NCBI GenBank assembly: GCA_902491765.1
Contig: CABUIY010000001.1
Location: 1-64,000, forward strand
Length of the DNA stretch: 64,000 nucleotides
Direction of reading: 5' to 3'
From: an uncultured Collinsella sp.
GTDB taxonomy: Bacteria > Actinomycetota > Coriobacteriia > Coriobacteriales > Coriobacteriaceae
Shown here: in pieces, positions 14,994-24,540 of the stretch
How the letters are laid out: each line of letters begins with the position of its first letter
Position numbering within the stretch: the stretch's first letter is position 1
Translations under genes and position numbers: made by a program
The notes under the pieces: model-generated
The model's database searches: none
What the model saw: the letters and a program-made list of their open reading frames with translations, nothing else
Told to the model about the DNA's origin: nothing

Positions 14994-17237
14994 GTGAGCG
15001 ATACAAAGCTAAAGCCAGCAACCAAAAAGCCTGCTACCCGCAAAGCCGCCCCGCACGCACCGGAGCTCTCCAAGGACGATGTCTACCTGTTTGGCATTGG
15101 CATGTGGGAGCGCAGCTGGGAAAAGATGGGCGCTCACCCCGACACGCAGAACCGTACGCGCGGCTGGCGCTTTTGCGTTTGGGCGCCCGATGTAAAAAGC
15201 GTCCATGTCATTGGCGAATTTAACGACTGGGATGAGGAAGCCAACCCGCTGGTGCCCATGCATACGAGCGCTATTTGGGAAGGCTTTATTCCTGGCGCCG
15301 AGCAGGGTCAGCTCTATAAGTACCTTATCGAGACCAACGAGGGCGAAAAGCTCTACAAGGCCGATCCGTATGCCTTTAAGGCCGAGTGCCCTCCGGGTAC
15401 CGCCAGCGTGCTGTGGACCCTCGATGGGTACCAGTGGAACGACGCCGCGTGGCTCAAGCGCCGCGCAGGCCATAACCACATGTCGCAGCCCCTTAACATC
15501 TACGAGGTGCATATTGGCTCGTGGAAGCGCCACGGCGACGCGCCGCAGGGCGAGCCCGACGAGTACGGCAACTACCCCGGCCCCATGGATCCCTTCCCCG
15601 CGCAGCGCGGCGAGTTCTACACCTACGACGATCTGTCGGTGGAGCTCGTGGACTACGTGCGCGACATGGGCTATACGCATATCGAGGTCATGCCGCTTAT
15701 GGAGCATCCTTTCGATGGCTCATGGGGTTACCAGACGACCGGCTACTACGCCGCCACGTCGCGCTACGGCAACCCGCAGCAACTCATGCACTTTATCGAT
15801 GCGTGCCACGAGGCAGGTATCGGCGTGATCATGGACTGGGTGCCCGGCGGTTTTTGCGCCGACTCCCACGGCCTTGCCACCTTTAACGGCCACATGCTGT
15901 TTGAGCACGAGATTCACCCCAACTGGGGCACGCACAAGTTTGACTTCGCCCGCGGCGAGGTCCGCTCCTTCCTGGTCTCCAACGTGCTGTACTGGCTCGA
16001 GAACTTCCACGTGGACGGCATTCGCATGGACGGCGTGTCCAGCATGTTGTACCTCAACTTTGGCATAGACGATCCGGGCCAAAAGAAGTTCAACAAGTAC
16101 GGTACCGAGGAAGACCTGGACGCCAGCGCGTTTATCCGTCAGGTCAACTGCGCCGTGGAGGCGCACTACCCCGACGTGATGATGATGGCCGAGGAGTCCA
16201 CCGCGTGGCCGCTCGTGACCTATCCGCCGCAGGACGGCGGCCTGGGCTTCCACTACAAGTGGGACATGGGCTGGATGAACGACACCCTGCACTACATGCA
16301 GACCGATTATCCGTGGCGCCCCGGCAACCACGGGCTGCTCACGTTCTCCATCATGTACGCCTTTACCGAGAACTTTATCTGCCCGCTGAGCCACGACGAG
16401 GTCGTGCACGGCAAGTGCTCGCTCATCGGCCGCATGCCGGGCGACTGGTGGCGCCAGTTTGCCGGCCTGCGCACACTGGCCTTCTATCAGATGACGCATC
16501 CCGGCGCCAAGCTCAACTTTATGGGCAACGAGATCGGCCAGTTTATTGAGTGGCGCTACTACGAGTCCATCCAGTGGTTCCTGACCGAGGAGTACGAAAC
16601 CCACAAGCATCATCAGGCGTTTATCAAGGCGCTCAACCACCTGTACACCGCCGAGCCCGCCCTGTACGAGCGCGGCTACACCGACGACGGATTTACCTGG
16701 ATCGATGCGGACAACTCCAAGCAGTCCATCGTGAGCTTTGTACGTCAGGGCGAGGACGTCGATGACGACCTGGTGATCCTGATCAACTTTGACCCGGCGA
16801 GCTACGAGAGCTTCCGTGTGGGCGTGCCGCGCGAGGGCGACTGGGAGGTCATCTTTGACTCCGACCGTCCCGAGTTTGGCGGCAGCGGATATGCCGGCGA
16901 GGAGCCCTACACCTGCTCGAGCGAGCCCTATCCCTGGAACGGGCAGATGGACTCCATTGAGATCAAGGTGCCCGGCCTGGCTGGCGTGGTGCTTAAGCGC
17001 CGCGGTCCCAGCAGCTACAAGCCGCCGGTGGTCGAGGAGCCTAAAAAGGCGACGCGTAAGCGCTCGTCCTCGGTGAAGCCCAAGACCGCAGCTGCTAAGA
17101 AGGCTCCGGCCAAGGCAAAGGCCAAGACCGCCGCAAAGCCTGCTGCCAAGGCTACCGCGACCAAGAAGCCGGCAGCCAAAAAGGCCGCTACCAAGGCCAA
17201 GTCTGCTTCTGTTAAGCCGTCTGCCAAGGATGCGTAA
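14994..17237 (+). CDS. glgB: 1,4-alpha-glucan branching enzyme with Lys/Ala-rich tail
   Basis: This enzyme cuts alpha-1,4 chains and rejoins them as alpha-1,6 branches during glycogen synthesis. After a short basic N-terminus, a CBM48-like domain (GWRFCVWAPDVKSVHVIGEF) leads into a GH13 barrel. YEVHIGSWKR, the nucleophile Asp (about residue 346) in DGIRMDGVSSM, the acid/base Glu in MMAEESTAWP and the transition-state Asp in LSHDEVVHGK are all present. The catalytic protein ends near residue 670. The last ~70 residues are Lys/Ala/Thr-rich, repeating short KKA, AAK and KPA units, which is not normal for GlgB; GlgA has a longer version. I chose the GTG at 14994 (GGGA 6 bases upstream); ATG codons at 14979 and 14982 are possible. 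It is the first gene of the glycogen locus. Confidence 0.92.
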   Translation: MSDTKLKPATKKPATRKAAPHAPELSKDDVYLFGIGMWERSWEKMGAHPDTQNRTRGWRFCVWAPDVKSVHVIGEFNDWDEEANPLVPMHTSAIWEGFIPGAEQGQLYKYLIETNEGEKLYKADPYAFKAECPPGTASVLWTLDGYQWNDAAWLKRRAGHNHMSQPLNIYEVHIGSWKRHGDAPQGEPDEYGNYPGPMDPFPAQRGEFYTYDDLSVELVDYVRDMGYTHIEVMPLMEHPFDGSWGYQTTGYYAATSRYGNPQQLMHFIDACHEAGIGVIMDWVPGGFCADSHGLATFNGHMLFEHEIHPNWGTHKFDFARGEVRSFLVSNVLYWLENFHVDGIRMDGVSSMLYLNFGIDDPGQKKFNKYGTEEDLDASAFIRQVNCAVEAHYPDVMMMAEESTAWPLVTYPPQDGGLGFHYKWDMGWMNDTLHYMQTDYPWRPGNHGLLTFSIMYAFTENFICPLSHDEVVHGKCSLIGRMPGDWWRQFAGLRTLAFYQMTHPGAKLNFMGNEIGQFIEWRYYESIQWFLTEEYETHKHHQAFIKALNHLYTAEPALYERGYTDDGFTWIDADNSKQSIVSFVRQGEDVDDDLVILINFDPASYESFRVGVPREGDWEVIFDSDRPEFGGSGYAGEEPYTCSSEPYPWNGQMDSIEIKVPGLAGVVLKRRGPSSYKPPVVEEPKKATRKRSSSVKPKTAAAKKAPAKAKAKTAAKPAAKATATKKPAAKKAATKAKSASVKPSAKDA

Positions 17238-17330
17238 CAAAGCCGTTACAGCTGTAATTACCCGCCTCGCCGAGGCGTAGGATACAAGACATAACCGTTC
17301 CGGGAGAAACATCCCCGGGGAAAGGAACGT

Positions 17331-19757
17331 ATGAATAAGATCTTCGACAACAAGCAGGAGTTTACCGAGCTCTATCGCGATGCCGTCATGAGCATCAGCG
17401 GCAAGAGCGTCGAGGCCGCCAGCGGCCTCGACCGCTTTAACGCCCTGGCCAAGCTCGTGGCCGAGAAGGCCCGCACCGTTGCCACCAAGAGCGACGCCCG
17501 TGCCACCGCCGAGGGCAAAAAGCGCGTGTACTACTTCTCGATCGAGTTTTTGATCGGCCGCCTGCTCGACAACTACCTGCTCAACTTTGGCGTGCGCGAC
17601 ATGGTTGCCGAGGCGCTCGACGACATGGGCTTCGACCTGTCCGTCATCGAGAACCAGGAGCCCGATCCGGCTCTGGGCAACGGTGGCCTGGGCCGTCTGG
17701 CAGCGTGCTTCCTGGATTCCATGGCAGCCGAGGGCATTGCCGGCTACGGCAACGGTATGCGCTACCGCTATGGCCTGTTTAAGCAGGAAATCGTTAACGG
17801 CAGCCAGGTCGAGGCCACCGACGAGTGGCTCACCCACGGCTATCCCTGGGAGGTCCGTCGTCAGGACAAGGCCGTGACCATTAAGTTTGGTGGTCATGTT
17901 GAGGGCTTTGAAGAGAACGGCCGCACGTTCTACCGCACGGTGGACACGCAGGATATCCTGGCCGTCCCTTATGACATCCCCGTGGTGGGCTATGCCGGCG
18001 AGACCGTCAACAAGTTGCGCGTCTGGGCTGCCGAGCCGGTCGAGGAGCACTTTGACCTTGAGGCCTTCAACCGCGGCGACTACGCCCTGGCCGATGCCGA
18101 GCGCGCCGAGGCCGAGGCCATCAGCGCCATCCTCTACCCCAACGACGCCGGCGAGCACGGCCGTCTGCTGCGCCTGAAGCAGGAGTACCTGTTTGTCTCG
18201 GCCGGCATCTACAGCCTGCTCGACACCTTTGAGAAGGAGCACGGCGAGAACTGGGAGCTGCTGCCGCAGTTTGTGGCCATCCACACCAACGACACGCACC
18301 CCGCCATGTGCGGCCCCGAGCTCATGCGCATCCTGATCGACGAGAAGAAGCTCGAGTGGGATGACGCCTGGAACATCGTGACGCAGGTCGTGAGCTACAC
18401 CAACCACACCATCCTGCCCGAGGCTCTGGAGAAGTGGCCCATCGGTACGTTCTCCAAGCTCCTCCCCCGCGTGTACCAGATCATCGACGAGATCAGCCGT
18501 CGTTGGCACGAGTCGTTCGACACCACGCAGGAGGGCTGGCAGGAGCGTCTGCGCCAGACCGCCATCCTGTGGGACGGCGAGATTCGCATGGCCAACCTGT
18601 CCGTGATCTGCAGCCATAGCGTCAACGGCGTGGCCAAGATCCACTCCGACATCATCAAGAACATCGTGCTCAAGGACTTCTATGCCCTGACGCCCGAGAA
18701 GTTCAACAACAAGACCAACGGTATCTCGCACCGTCGCTTCTTTGCCGAGGCCAACCCCACCTACGCCAAGCTCGTCACCGATGCCATTGGCGATGGCTGG
18801 CTCAAGGACGCCTTTGAGCTGGAAAAGCTCAAAGAGTTCCAGAACGACACCGAGTTCCTGAAGGCCGTGGGTGCCTCCAAGCGCGCCAACAAGGAGCGCC
18901 TGGCCGCCTACGTTAAGGCCGAGACCGGTCTGGTCATTGACCCCAACACCGTCTTCGATGTTCAGGTAAAGCGTTTCCACGCCTACAAGCGCCAGCTCAT
19001 GAACATCATGAAGGTGATGGACATCTACAACCGTCGCATCGCCGATCCCAACTTCCACGTAACGCCGACGACCTTCATCTTTAGCGGCAAGGCTGCCTCG
19101 AGCTACACCTTTGCCAAGGAGACCATCCGTCTGATCAACTCGGTGGCCGACGTCATCAACAACGATGCCCGCGTCAACGAGGTCATGAAGGTCTGCTTTA
19201 TCCCCAACTTCCGCGTGAGCAACGCCCAGCTCATTTACCCTGCCGCCGAGATCTCGGAGCAGATCTCCACGGCCGGCAAGGAGGCCTCGGGCACGTCCAA
19301 CATGAAGCTCATGATGAACGGCGCCATTACGCTGGGTACCCTCGACGGCGCCAACATCGAGATCGCCGACCTGGCTGGCCGCGAGAACGAGGCCATCTTT
19401 GGCCTGACCGCCCCCGAGGTCGAGAAGCTCTGGGCATCCAATAGCTACTTTGCGTGGGATACGCTCAACAACGATCGCGAGCGTCTGGGCCGCGTGATGG
19501 ACGAGCTCAAGGACAACACCTTTGCGGGCCTTTCGGGCAACTTCGAGAGCATCTACAACGAGCTCATGAACAACAACGACCCCGACCTGGTCATGGCCGA
19601 TTTCCGCAGCTACGTGGATGCGTGGGAGAAGCTCACCGGCAGCTACGGCGACCAGGAGACCTGGAACCGCAAGGCGCTGCTCAACACCGCCTCCTCCGGC
19701 TGGTTCTCGAGCGACCGCACCATTCGCGAGTACCGCGACGAGATCTGGCACGCGTAA
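17331..19757 (+). CDS. glgP: Glycogen/maltodextrin phosphorylase
   Basis: This 808-residue GT35 enzyme releases glucose 1-phosphate from glycogen ends using phosphate and PLP. It shows YYFSIEFLIGRLLDNYL, EPDPALGNGGLGRLAACFLDS, FVAIHTNDTHPAMCGPELMR, VQVKRFHAYKRQLMN and the PLP-lysine segment EASGTSNMKLMMNGAITLG followed by LDGANIEI. Length is normal for the family. The ATG follows AAAGGAACGT. It sits 93 bases after glgB and before glgC, so degradation and synthesis genes are in one transcription direction. No regulatory phosphorylation site of the animal type is evident at the N-terminus. Confidence 0.95.
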   Translation: MNKIFDNKQEFTELYRDAVMSISGKSVEAASGLDRFNALAKLVAEKARTVATKSDARATAEGKKRVYYFSIEFLIGRLLDNYLLNFGVRDMVAEALDDMGFDLSVIENQEPDPALGNGGLGRLAACFLDSMAAEGIAGYGNGMRYRYGLFKQEIVNGSQVEATDEWLTHGYPWEVRRQDKAVTIKFGGHVEGFEENGRTFYRTVDTQDILAVPYDIPVVGYAGETVNKLRVWAAEPVEEHFDLEAFNRGDYALADAERAEAEAISAILYPNDAGEHGRLLRLKQEYLFVSAGIYSLLDTFEKEHGENWELLPQFVAIHTNDTHPAMCGPELMRILIDEKKLEWDDAWNIVTQVVSYTNHTILPEALEKWPIGTFSKLLPRVYQIIDEISRRWHESFDTTQEGWQERLRQTAILWDGEIRMANLSVICSHSVNGVAKIHSDIIKNIVLKDFYALTPEKFNNKTNGISHRRFFAEANPTYAKLVTDAIGDGWLKDAFELEKLKEFQNDTEFLKAVGASKRANKERLAAYVKAETGLVIDPNTVFDVQVKRFHAYKRQLMNIMKVMDIYNRRIADPNFHVTPTTFIFSGKAASSYTFAKETIRLINSVADVINNDARVNEVMKVCFIPNFRVSNAQLIYPAAEISEQISTAGKEASGTSNMKLMMNGAITLGTLDGANIEIADLAGRENEAIFGLTAPEVEKLWASNSYFAWDTLNNDRERLGRVMDELKDNTFAGLSGNFESIYNELMNNNDPDLVMADFRSYVDAWEKLTGSYGDQETWNRKALLNTASSGWFSSDRTIREYRDEIWHA

Positions 19758-19794
19758 AGGCGCGCGAGCTCCCTTATGCCAGCACGGCATTACT

Positions 19795-19825
19795 CGACGG
19801 GCGCGACCGAGCGCCGCGCCCGTCG
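19795..19825 (+). repeat. Strong intergenic hairpin between glgP and glgC
   Basis: The 11-bp GC-rich stem CGACGGGCGCG/CGCGCCCGTCG (19795-19805 with 19815-19825) has a 9-base loop and no T-run. It may be an mRNA processing or stabilising element separating the glgBP and glgCD portions rather than a full terminator. Confidence 0.6.
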
Positions 19826-19865
19826 CTAATGGGTTTAAGAACATCGATGACAGAAGGAGAAATCG

Positions 19866-21014
19866 ATGAGTAAGAAAGAATGCATCGCGATGCTCCTCGC
19901 AGGAGGACAGGGCAGCCGATTGGGGGCACTCACCCAAAAGATCGCTAAGCCGGCGGTTAGCTTTGGTGGCAAGTTCCGCATTATCGACTTTTCGCTGTCC
20001 AACTGCTCCAACTCGGGCATCGACACGGTGGGCGTTCTGACGCAGTACCGTCCCTACCTGCTGCATGCCTATGTGGGCTCCGGCGAGGCATGGGATCTGG
20101 ACAGCCGCGACGGCGGCGTATCGATTCTGCCGCCGTACGAGACGCAGACCGGTGGCGCCTGGTATGCAGGCACGGCCGACGCCATTACGCAGAACCTGGA
20201 CTACATCAAGGCCAACGACCCCAAGTACGTTCTGATTCTTTCGGGCGATCACCTGTATCGCATGGACTACCGCAAGATGCTCAAGACGCATATTGAGAAC
20301 AACGCCGACCTCACGGTAAGCGTTATGCCCGTGCCATGGGAGGAGGCCAGCCGCTTTGGCATCCTGACCACCGACCCCGAGGACGGCCGCATCACCAAGT
20401 TCACCGAGAAGCCCGAGAAGCCCGATTCGAATCTCGCGTCCATGGGCATCTACATCTTCTCGGCCGACGTCCTGATCGAGGCGCTCGAGCAGGACGCTCT
20501 GGACCAGCGCTCGAGCCACGACTTTGGCAAAGACATCATCCCCAAGCTGCTCGGCGAGGGCAAGCGCCTGTACAGCTACGAGTTCCACGGCTTTTGGAAG
20601 GACGTCGGCACCATCGCCAGCTTCCACGAGACCTCGATGGACCTGCTGGGCAACAACCCCGAGTTCGATCTGTTTGACAAGAACTTCCCCATCATGTCCA
20701 ACATCACCACGCGTCCGCCGCACTACATTGGCCCGGACGGCCGCCTGGACGACTGCCTGGTCTCCAACGGCTGCAAGATCTACGGCACCGCTCGCCACTC
20801 GATTCTTTCGACCGACGTCATCATCGAGGAGCGCGCCGTGGTCGAGGACTCCGTGCTGCTGCCGGGTGCGCACGTTAAAAGCGGCGCGCACATCTGCCGC
20901 GCTATTTTGGGCGAGAACTCCACGGTCGAAGAGGGCGTGAAGCTCGGCTCTGTCGATACCACCAAGGATACGGCCGTCGTTGGAAATGACGTCGTTATCG
21001 GGAAGGGGGAATGA
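19866..21014 (+). CDS. glgC: Glucose-1-phosphate adenylyltransferase, catalytic subunit
   Basis: GlgC makes ADP-glucose from ATP and glucose 1-phosphate, the committed step of bacterial glycogen synthesis. The nucleotidyltransferase loop MLLAGGQGSRLGALT (about 9-23), KPAVSFGGKFRIIDF, LTQYRPYLLHAYVGSG, ILSGDHLYRMDY and FTEKPEKP are all present. The C-terminus (from about 290) forms a left-handed beta-helix with the repeated hydrophobic turns expected for the allosteric half. Its 382 residues are normal. AGAAGGAGAAATCG precedes the ATG. It is 4 bases from glgD, and the two proteins probably form a GlgC/GlgD hetero-oligomer as in Firmicutes. Confidence 0.95.
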   Translation: MSKKECIAMLLAGGQGSRLGALTQKIAKPAVSFGGKFRIIDFSLSNCSNSGIDTVGVLTQYRPYLLHAYVGSGEAWDLDSRDGGVSILPPYETQTGGAWYAGTADAITQNLDYIKANDPKYVLILSGDHLYRMDYRKMLKTHIENNADLTVSVMPVPWEEASRFGILTTDPEDGRITKFTEKPEKPDSNLASMGIYIFSADVLIEALEQDALDQRSSHDFGKDIIPKLLGEGKRLYSYEFHGFWKDVGTIASFHETSMDLLGNNPEFDLFDKNFPIMSNITTRPPHYIGPDGRLDDCLVSNGCKIYGTARHSILSTDVIIEERAVVEDSVLLPGAHVKSGAHICRAILGENSTVEEGVKLGSVDTTKDTAVVGNDVVIGKGE

Positions 21015-21018
21015 TCCG

Positions 21019-22146
21019 ATGATCAATCGCAAGGCCATCGGTTATATCACCGCTAATTACTCTTCGACCTACGGCAGCGTGCTGCTCAAGGACCGCCCCA
21101 TTGCGTCCGTTCCGTTTTTGGGCCGCTACCGCCTGATCGACTTTCCGCTGTCCAACATGATGAATGCCGGCATCAAGACCGTCGGCGTCGTCATGCCGGG
21201 TAACTACCGCTCGCTGATCGACCACGTGGGCTCGGGCAAGGACTGGGGCCTGGACCGCAAGAAGGGCGGCCTGTTCATGGTCCCCGGCAACGCGTATGGC
21301 ACCACCAAGGGCGGCATGCGCTTCCTGCTGCGCGACATCATCTCTAACAAGACGCTGTTCCAGCGCTCGGACAAGCCCTATGTTGTGATGATGGGCACCA
21401 ACATCATCTTCAACATGGACCTCAACACCATTATCGAGGCGCACGAGAACTCCGGCGCCCAGATGACCGTGGTGTACTGCAAGGCCACGCGCAACGTCGA
21501 TGACGAGACCAAGCTGCAGATCAACGAGAACGGCCGCCTGACGGGCGTGAGCGCCGGCGTCGTGTACGGCGACAACGCCTCTATGGACTGCTGCATCGTC
21601 AACCGCGAGACGCTGCTCGAGATCATCGACCGCTACCAGGCCGCCGACTATCTGGACCTGCTCGAGGCACTCCAGGGCGACTTTGGAAACATCGACGTGT
21701 GCAGCTACGAGTACAAGGGCGAGGTCGTGGGCGTGTTTAGCGAGAAGTCGCTGTATCGCCGCAGCATGGACCTGCTCGACCAGACCGTAGCCGACCAGCT
21801 CTTCGATCCCGAGCGCCCGATCCTGACCAAGGCCCACGACGTGCCGCCTTCGCGCTATGCGACCGGCAGCCACGCCTGTAACTCGATCATCTCGGCCGGC
21901 TGCATCATCAAGGGAACCGTGCGCAACTCGATCCTGTCGCGCGGCGTCGTGGTCGAGGAGGGCGCCTCGGTGACCAACTCGATCATCAACCAGAGCTGCA
22001 TCATCAAGAGCGGCGCCCGTGTTGAGAACGCCATCCTGGACAAGAACAATGTGGTTCCCACCAACACCGAGCTTCGCGGCACGCCCGAGAACATCCTGGT
22101 GCTGGGCAAGGCTCCGTTAACTTCCGACACCACCATCGTACGTTAA
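21019..22146 (+). CDS. glgD: ADP-glucose pyrophosphorylase regulatory subunit
   Basis: This GlgC paralogue of 375 residues keeps the fold (VPFLGRYRLIDFPLSNMMNAG, VVMPGNYRSLIDHVGSG, YVVMMGTNIIFNMD, beta-helix with SIISAGCIIKG). It lacks the glycine-rich GGxGxRL loop at the N-terminus, where it reads AIGYITANYSSTYGSVL, and the GDHLY metal motif reads GTNIIF. It is therefore expected to be non-catalytic and to modulate GlgC, as GlgD does in Bacillus and Clostridium relatives. The ATG at 21019 is chosen because GGGGGA lies 8 bases upstream and the gene then does not overlap glgC; a start at 20980 would. Confidence 0.92.
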   Translation: MINRKAIGYITANYSSTYGSVLLKDRPIASVPFLGRYRLIDFPLSNMMNAGIKTVGVVMPGNYRSLIDHVGSGKDWGLDRKKGGLFMVPGNAYGTTKGGMRFLLRDIISNKTLFQRSDKPYVVMMGTNIIFNMDLNTIIEAHENSGAQMTVVYCKATRNVDDETKLQINENGRLTGVSAGVVYGDNASMDCCIVNRETLLEIIDRYQAADYLDLLEALQGDFGNIDVCSYEYKGEVVGVFSEKSLYRRSMDLLDQTVADQLFDPERPILTKAHDVPPSRYATGSHACNSIISAGCIIKGTVRNSILSRGVVVEEGASVTNSIINQSCIIKSGARVENAILDKNNVVPTNTELRGTPENILVLGKAPLTSDTTIVR

Positions 22147-22177
22147 CGTTGGTACCGCAACATCGCTCGTAACATGT

Positions 22178-22213
22178 AGAATAGCCGCCCGGTTAGCGCC
22201 AGGCGGCTATTCT
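22178..22213 (+). terminator. Hairpin between glgD and glgA
   Basis: The 12-bp stem AGAATAGCCGCC/GGCGGCTATTCT (22178-22189 with 22202-22213) lies 31 bases after glgD and about 24 before glgA. There is no long T-run, so it may be a partial terminator or attenuator that sets glgA level. Confidence 0.65.
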
Positions 22214-22236
22214 CGAATTGCAACATGGGAGACAAT

Positions 22237-24504
22237 ATGGCTGATTCCAGCAAAAAGATGCAGATCGTGTTTGCCTCGGCCGAGTGCGCGCCGTTTGTGA
22301 AGACCGGTGGCCTGGGTGACGTAGCGGGCTCGCTGCCTGCAGCGCTTGTGCGCGCCGGCGCCGAGGTTATCGTGATGGTGCCCAAGTACGCCACCATCAA
22401 AGACGAGTACAAGGCGCAGATGGAGCACTTCTCCGACTTTTACGTGAGCCTGGGCTGGCGTAATGAGTACTGCGGGCTCGAGAAGCTCGAGCACGACGGC
22501 GTCACCTATATGTTCATCGACAACGAGCGCTACTTTGCGCGCGACTATCCGTACGGATTCTTTGACGACGGCGAGCGCTTTGCGTTCTTCTCCAAGGCCA
22601 TCACCGAGAGCCTTCAGCACCTGCCAGCCGGCTTTGAGTGCGACATCCTGCACTGCAACGACTGGCAGACGGCGCTGGCGCCCGTGTTTTTGCGCGAGTT
22701 CTACCAGGGCCTGCCGCTGTATGACCGCGTCAAGACCGTGTTCTCGATCCACAACGTGGCGTTCCAGGGCCAATTTAGCGACACCGTGATGGAGGACATC
22801 CTGGGCGTGGCGCATATTCCGGCGGCCGCTTCGCAGCTGCGTTGCGACGCCTGCAGCATCAACTACATGCTGGGCGCCCTACGTTATGCCGACGCCATCA
22901 CTACGGTGAGCCCCACCTATGCCAACGAGATCCAGACGCCCGAGTTTGGCGAGGGCCTGGACGGTGTGCTGCGCGAGCGTTCATACGCGCTGCAGGGCAT
23001 TTTGAATGGCATCGACGTCGCGGGCTTTGACCCGGCGACCGACAAGCGCATTGCCGCCAACTACACCGTCGAGGACCGTTCTGGCAAGGCCGTGTGCAAG
23101 GCCAAGCTGCAGGAAGAGCTGGGGCTCGAGGTTCGCGACGACCGTCCGCTTATGGTCATGGTCACGCGTCTGACGCGCCAGAAGGGCATGGACCTGGTCA
23201 TGTACGCGCTCGACCGCATTCTGGCCGGCGGCGTGCAGGTGGCGGTGCTGGGCACCGGCGACCGCGACTACGAGGACGGCCTGCGCTACTTCCAGGACAA
23301 GTACCCCGGCACCATGGCCGCGCGCATCGAGTTTGACCCGGCGCTGTCGCAGCGCATGTATGCCGCCGCCGACATGTTCCTGATGCCTTCGAAGTTTGAG
23401 CCCTGCGGCCTATCGCAGATCATCGCCATGCGCTACGGCACCCTGCCCATCGTGCGCGAGACCGGCGGCCTGAAGGACACCGTGCAGCCGTACAACGAGT
23501 TTACTGGCGAGGGCACGGGCTTCTCGTTTAGCAACTTTAACGGCGACGAGATGGGCGATGCCGTCTTCCGCGCGGCACGTCTGTTCTGGGACAACCGCGA
23601 TGCCTGGAACCAGCTGGTCACACAGGCCATGAGCCAGGACTTTAGCTGGACGCGCTCGGCCGATAAGTATCTGGACCTGTACTTCTTTATGCACCCGGAG
23701 ATTGAGAGGCCGGCGGCAGTTGTCGAAGAGCCTGAGGCTGTTGCTGAGCCGGTGGCCGCAGAGGAGCCCAAGGTCGAGAAGAAACCGGTTGAGGCTGAGC
23801 CCGCAAAGGCCGAGCATGAGGTTGCTCCTGAGGCAGAGGCCGAGGTCAAGCCCGCTGCAAAGCCCGCAGCTAAGAAGACCACGACCCGCAAGACGACGGC
23901 CAAGAAGGCCACGACAACCAAGGCTGCCGCAGCAAAGACGACTGCTGCCAAGGCGACGACCACACGCAAACGCACGACCGCCACTGCCAAGAAAGCCGCC
24001 GAAGCCGAGACTGCTCCCGAGGTAAAGGCCGAGGTCGCTGAGGCCAAGCCGGCCGGCAAGGCTCCGGCCAAGACCGCTACCAAGAAGACGGCCGCGACCG
24101 TCAAGAAGGCCACGGCCGCCAAGAAGGCTACAGCTACGAAGACGACGGCTACCAAGGCCACCGCAAAGCCGGCCGCCAAAGCCGAGGAGACGCCCGCCGA
24201 GGCCAAGCCGGCCGCCAAGACCACCACACGCAAGCGCACTACAACGACGGCCAAGAAGACCACGGCAAAGGCCACAACTCCCAAGGCAGAGACTAAGCCC
24301 GCTGCTGCCAAAGAGGAGCCCAAGGCCGAGGTAAAAGCCAAGCCGGGGCCGAAGGCCGCTGAGGTCAAGGCTGCCCCGAAGACAGAGGCCAAGCCAGAAC
24401 ACACCAAGGAGACTCCGGTCTCCCCCGCCGCTCCGGCCGAGGAAAAGGCTCCGACCAAGAAGACATCCGTCCGCAAGGCAACGGCCACCCGCAAACGCCG
24501 CTAG
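22237..24504 (+). CDS. glgA: Glycogen synthase with a 265-residue Lys/Ala-rich tail
   Basis: This GT5 ADP-glucose glycogen synthase has a normal catalytic part (about 1-488): FASAECAPFVKTGGLGDVAG with the KxGG site, HCNDWQTAL, VTRLTRQKGMDL, MLMPSKFEPCGLSQ-like motif (FLMPSKFEPCGLSQIIAMRYG, with the catalytic Glu) and TGGLKDTV. From about 489 to 755 it continues as a low-complexity tail. Acidic Glu/Ala/Val stretches come first, then many Lys/Ala/Thr repeats (KTTTRK, KKATTTK, AAKATTTRKR), ending in RKRR. The tail looks like histone H1 or the C-terminal tails of mycobacterial HU. It matches the shorter GlgB tail in composition. The ATG at 22237 (GGGAGA 4 bases upstream) is preferred over 22225. 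A terminator follows at 24541. Confidence 0.93.
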   Translation: MADSSKKMQIVFASAECAPFVKTGGLGDVAGSLPAALVRAGAEVIVMVPKYATIKDEYKAQMEHFSDFYVSLGWRNEYCGLEKLEHDGVTYMFIDNERYFARDYPYGFFDDGERFAFFSKAITESLQHLPAGFECDILHCNDWQTALAPVFLREFYQGLPLYDRVKTVFSIHNVAFQGQFSDTVMEDILGVAHIPAAASQLRCDACSINYMLGALRYADAITTVSPTYANEIQTPEFGEGLDGVLRERSYALQGILNGIDVAGFDPATDKRIAANYTVEDRSGKAVCKAKLQEELGLEVRDDRPLMVMVTRLTRQKGMDLVMYALDRILAGGVQVAVLGTGDRDYEDGLRYFQDKYPGTMAARIEFDPALSQRMYAAADMFLMPSKFEPCGLSQIIAMRYGTLPIVRETGGLKDTVQPYNEFTGEGTGFSFSNFNGDEMGDAVFRAARLFWDNRDAWNQLVTQAMSQDFSWTRSADKYLDLYFFMHPEIERPAAVVEEPEAVAEPVAAEEPKVEKKPVEAEPAKAEHEVAPEAEAEVKPAAKPAAKKTTTRKTTAKKATTTKAAAAKTTAAKATTTRKRTTATAKKAAEAETAPEVKAEVAEAKPAGKAPAKTATKKTAATVKKATAAKKATATKTTATKATAKPAAKAEETPAEAKPAAKTTTRKRTTTTAKKTTAKATTPKAETKPAAAKEEPKAEVKAKPGPKAAEVKAAPKTEAKPEHTKETPVSPAAPAEEKAPTKKTSVRKATATRKRR

Positions 24505-24540
24505 CCCACAGACGATCCAAAACCTAATCAAACCTTATGT

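Noticed and set aside
15720..21038. A 1772-codon open frame on the minus strand across glgB, glgP and glgC
   Set aside because: It is antisense to three clearly conserved genes and arises from GC-rich codon bias that avoids stops in this frame. It has no recognisable domain or ribosome-binding site.
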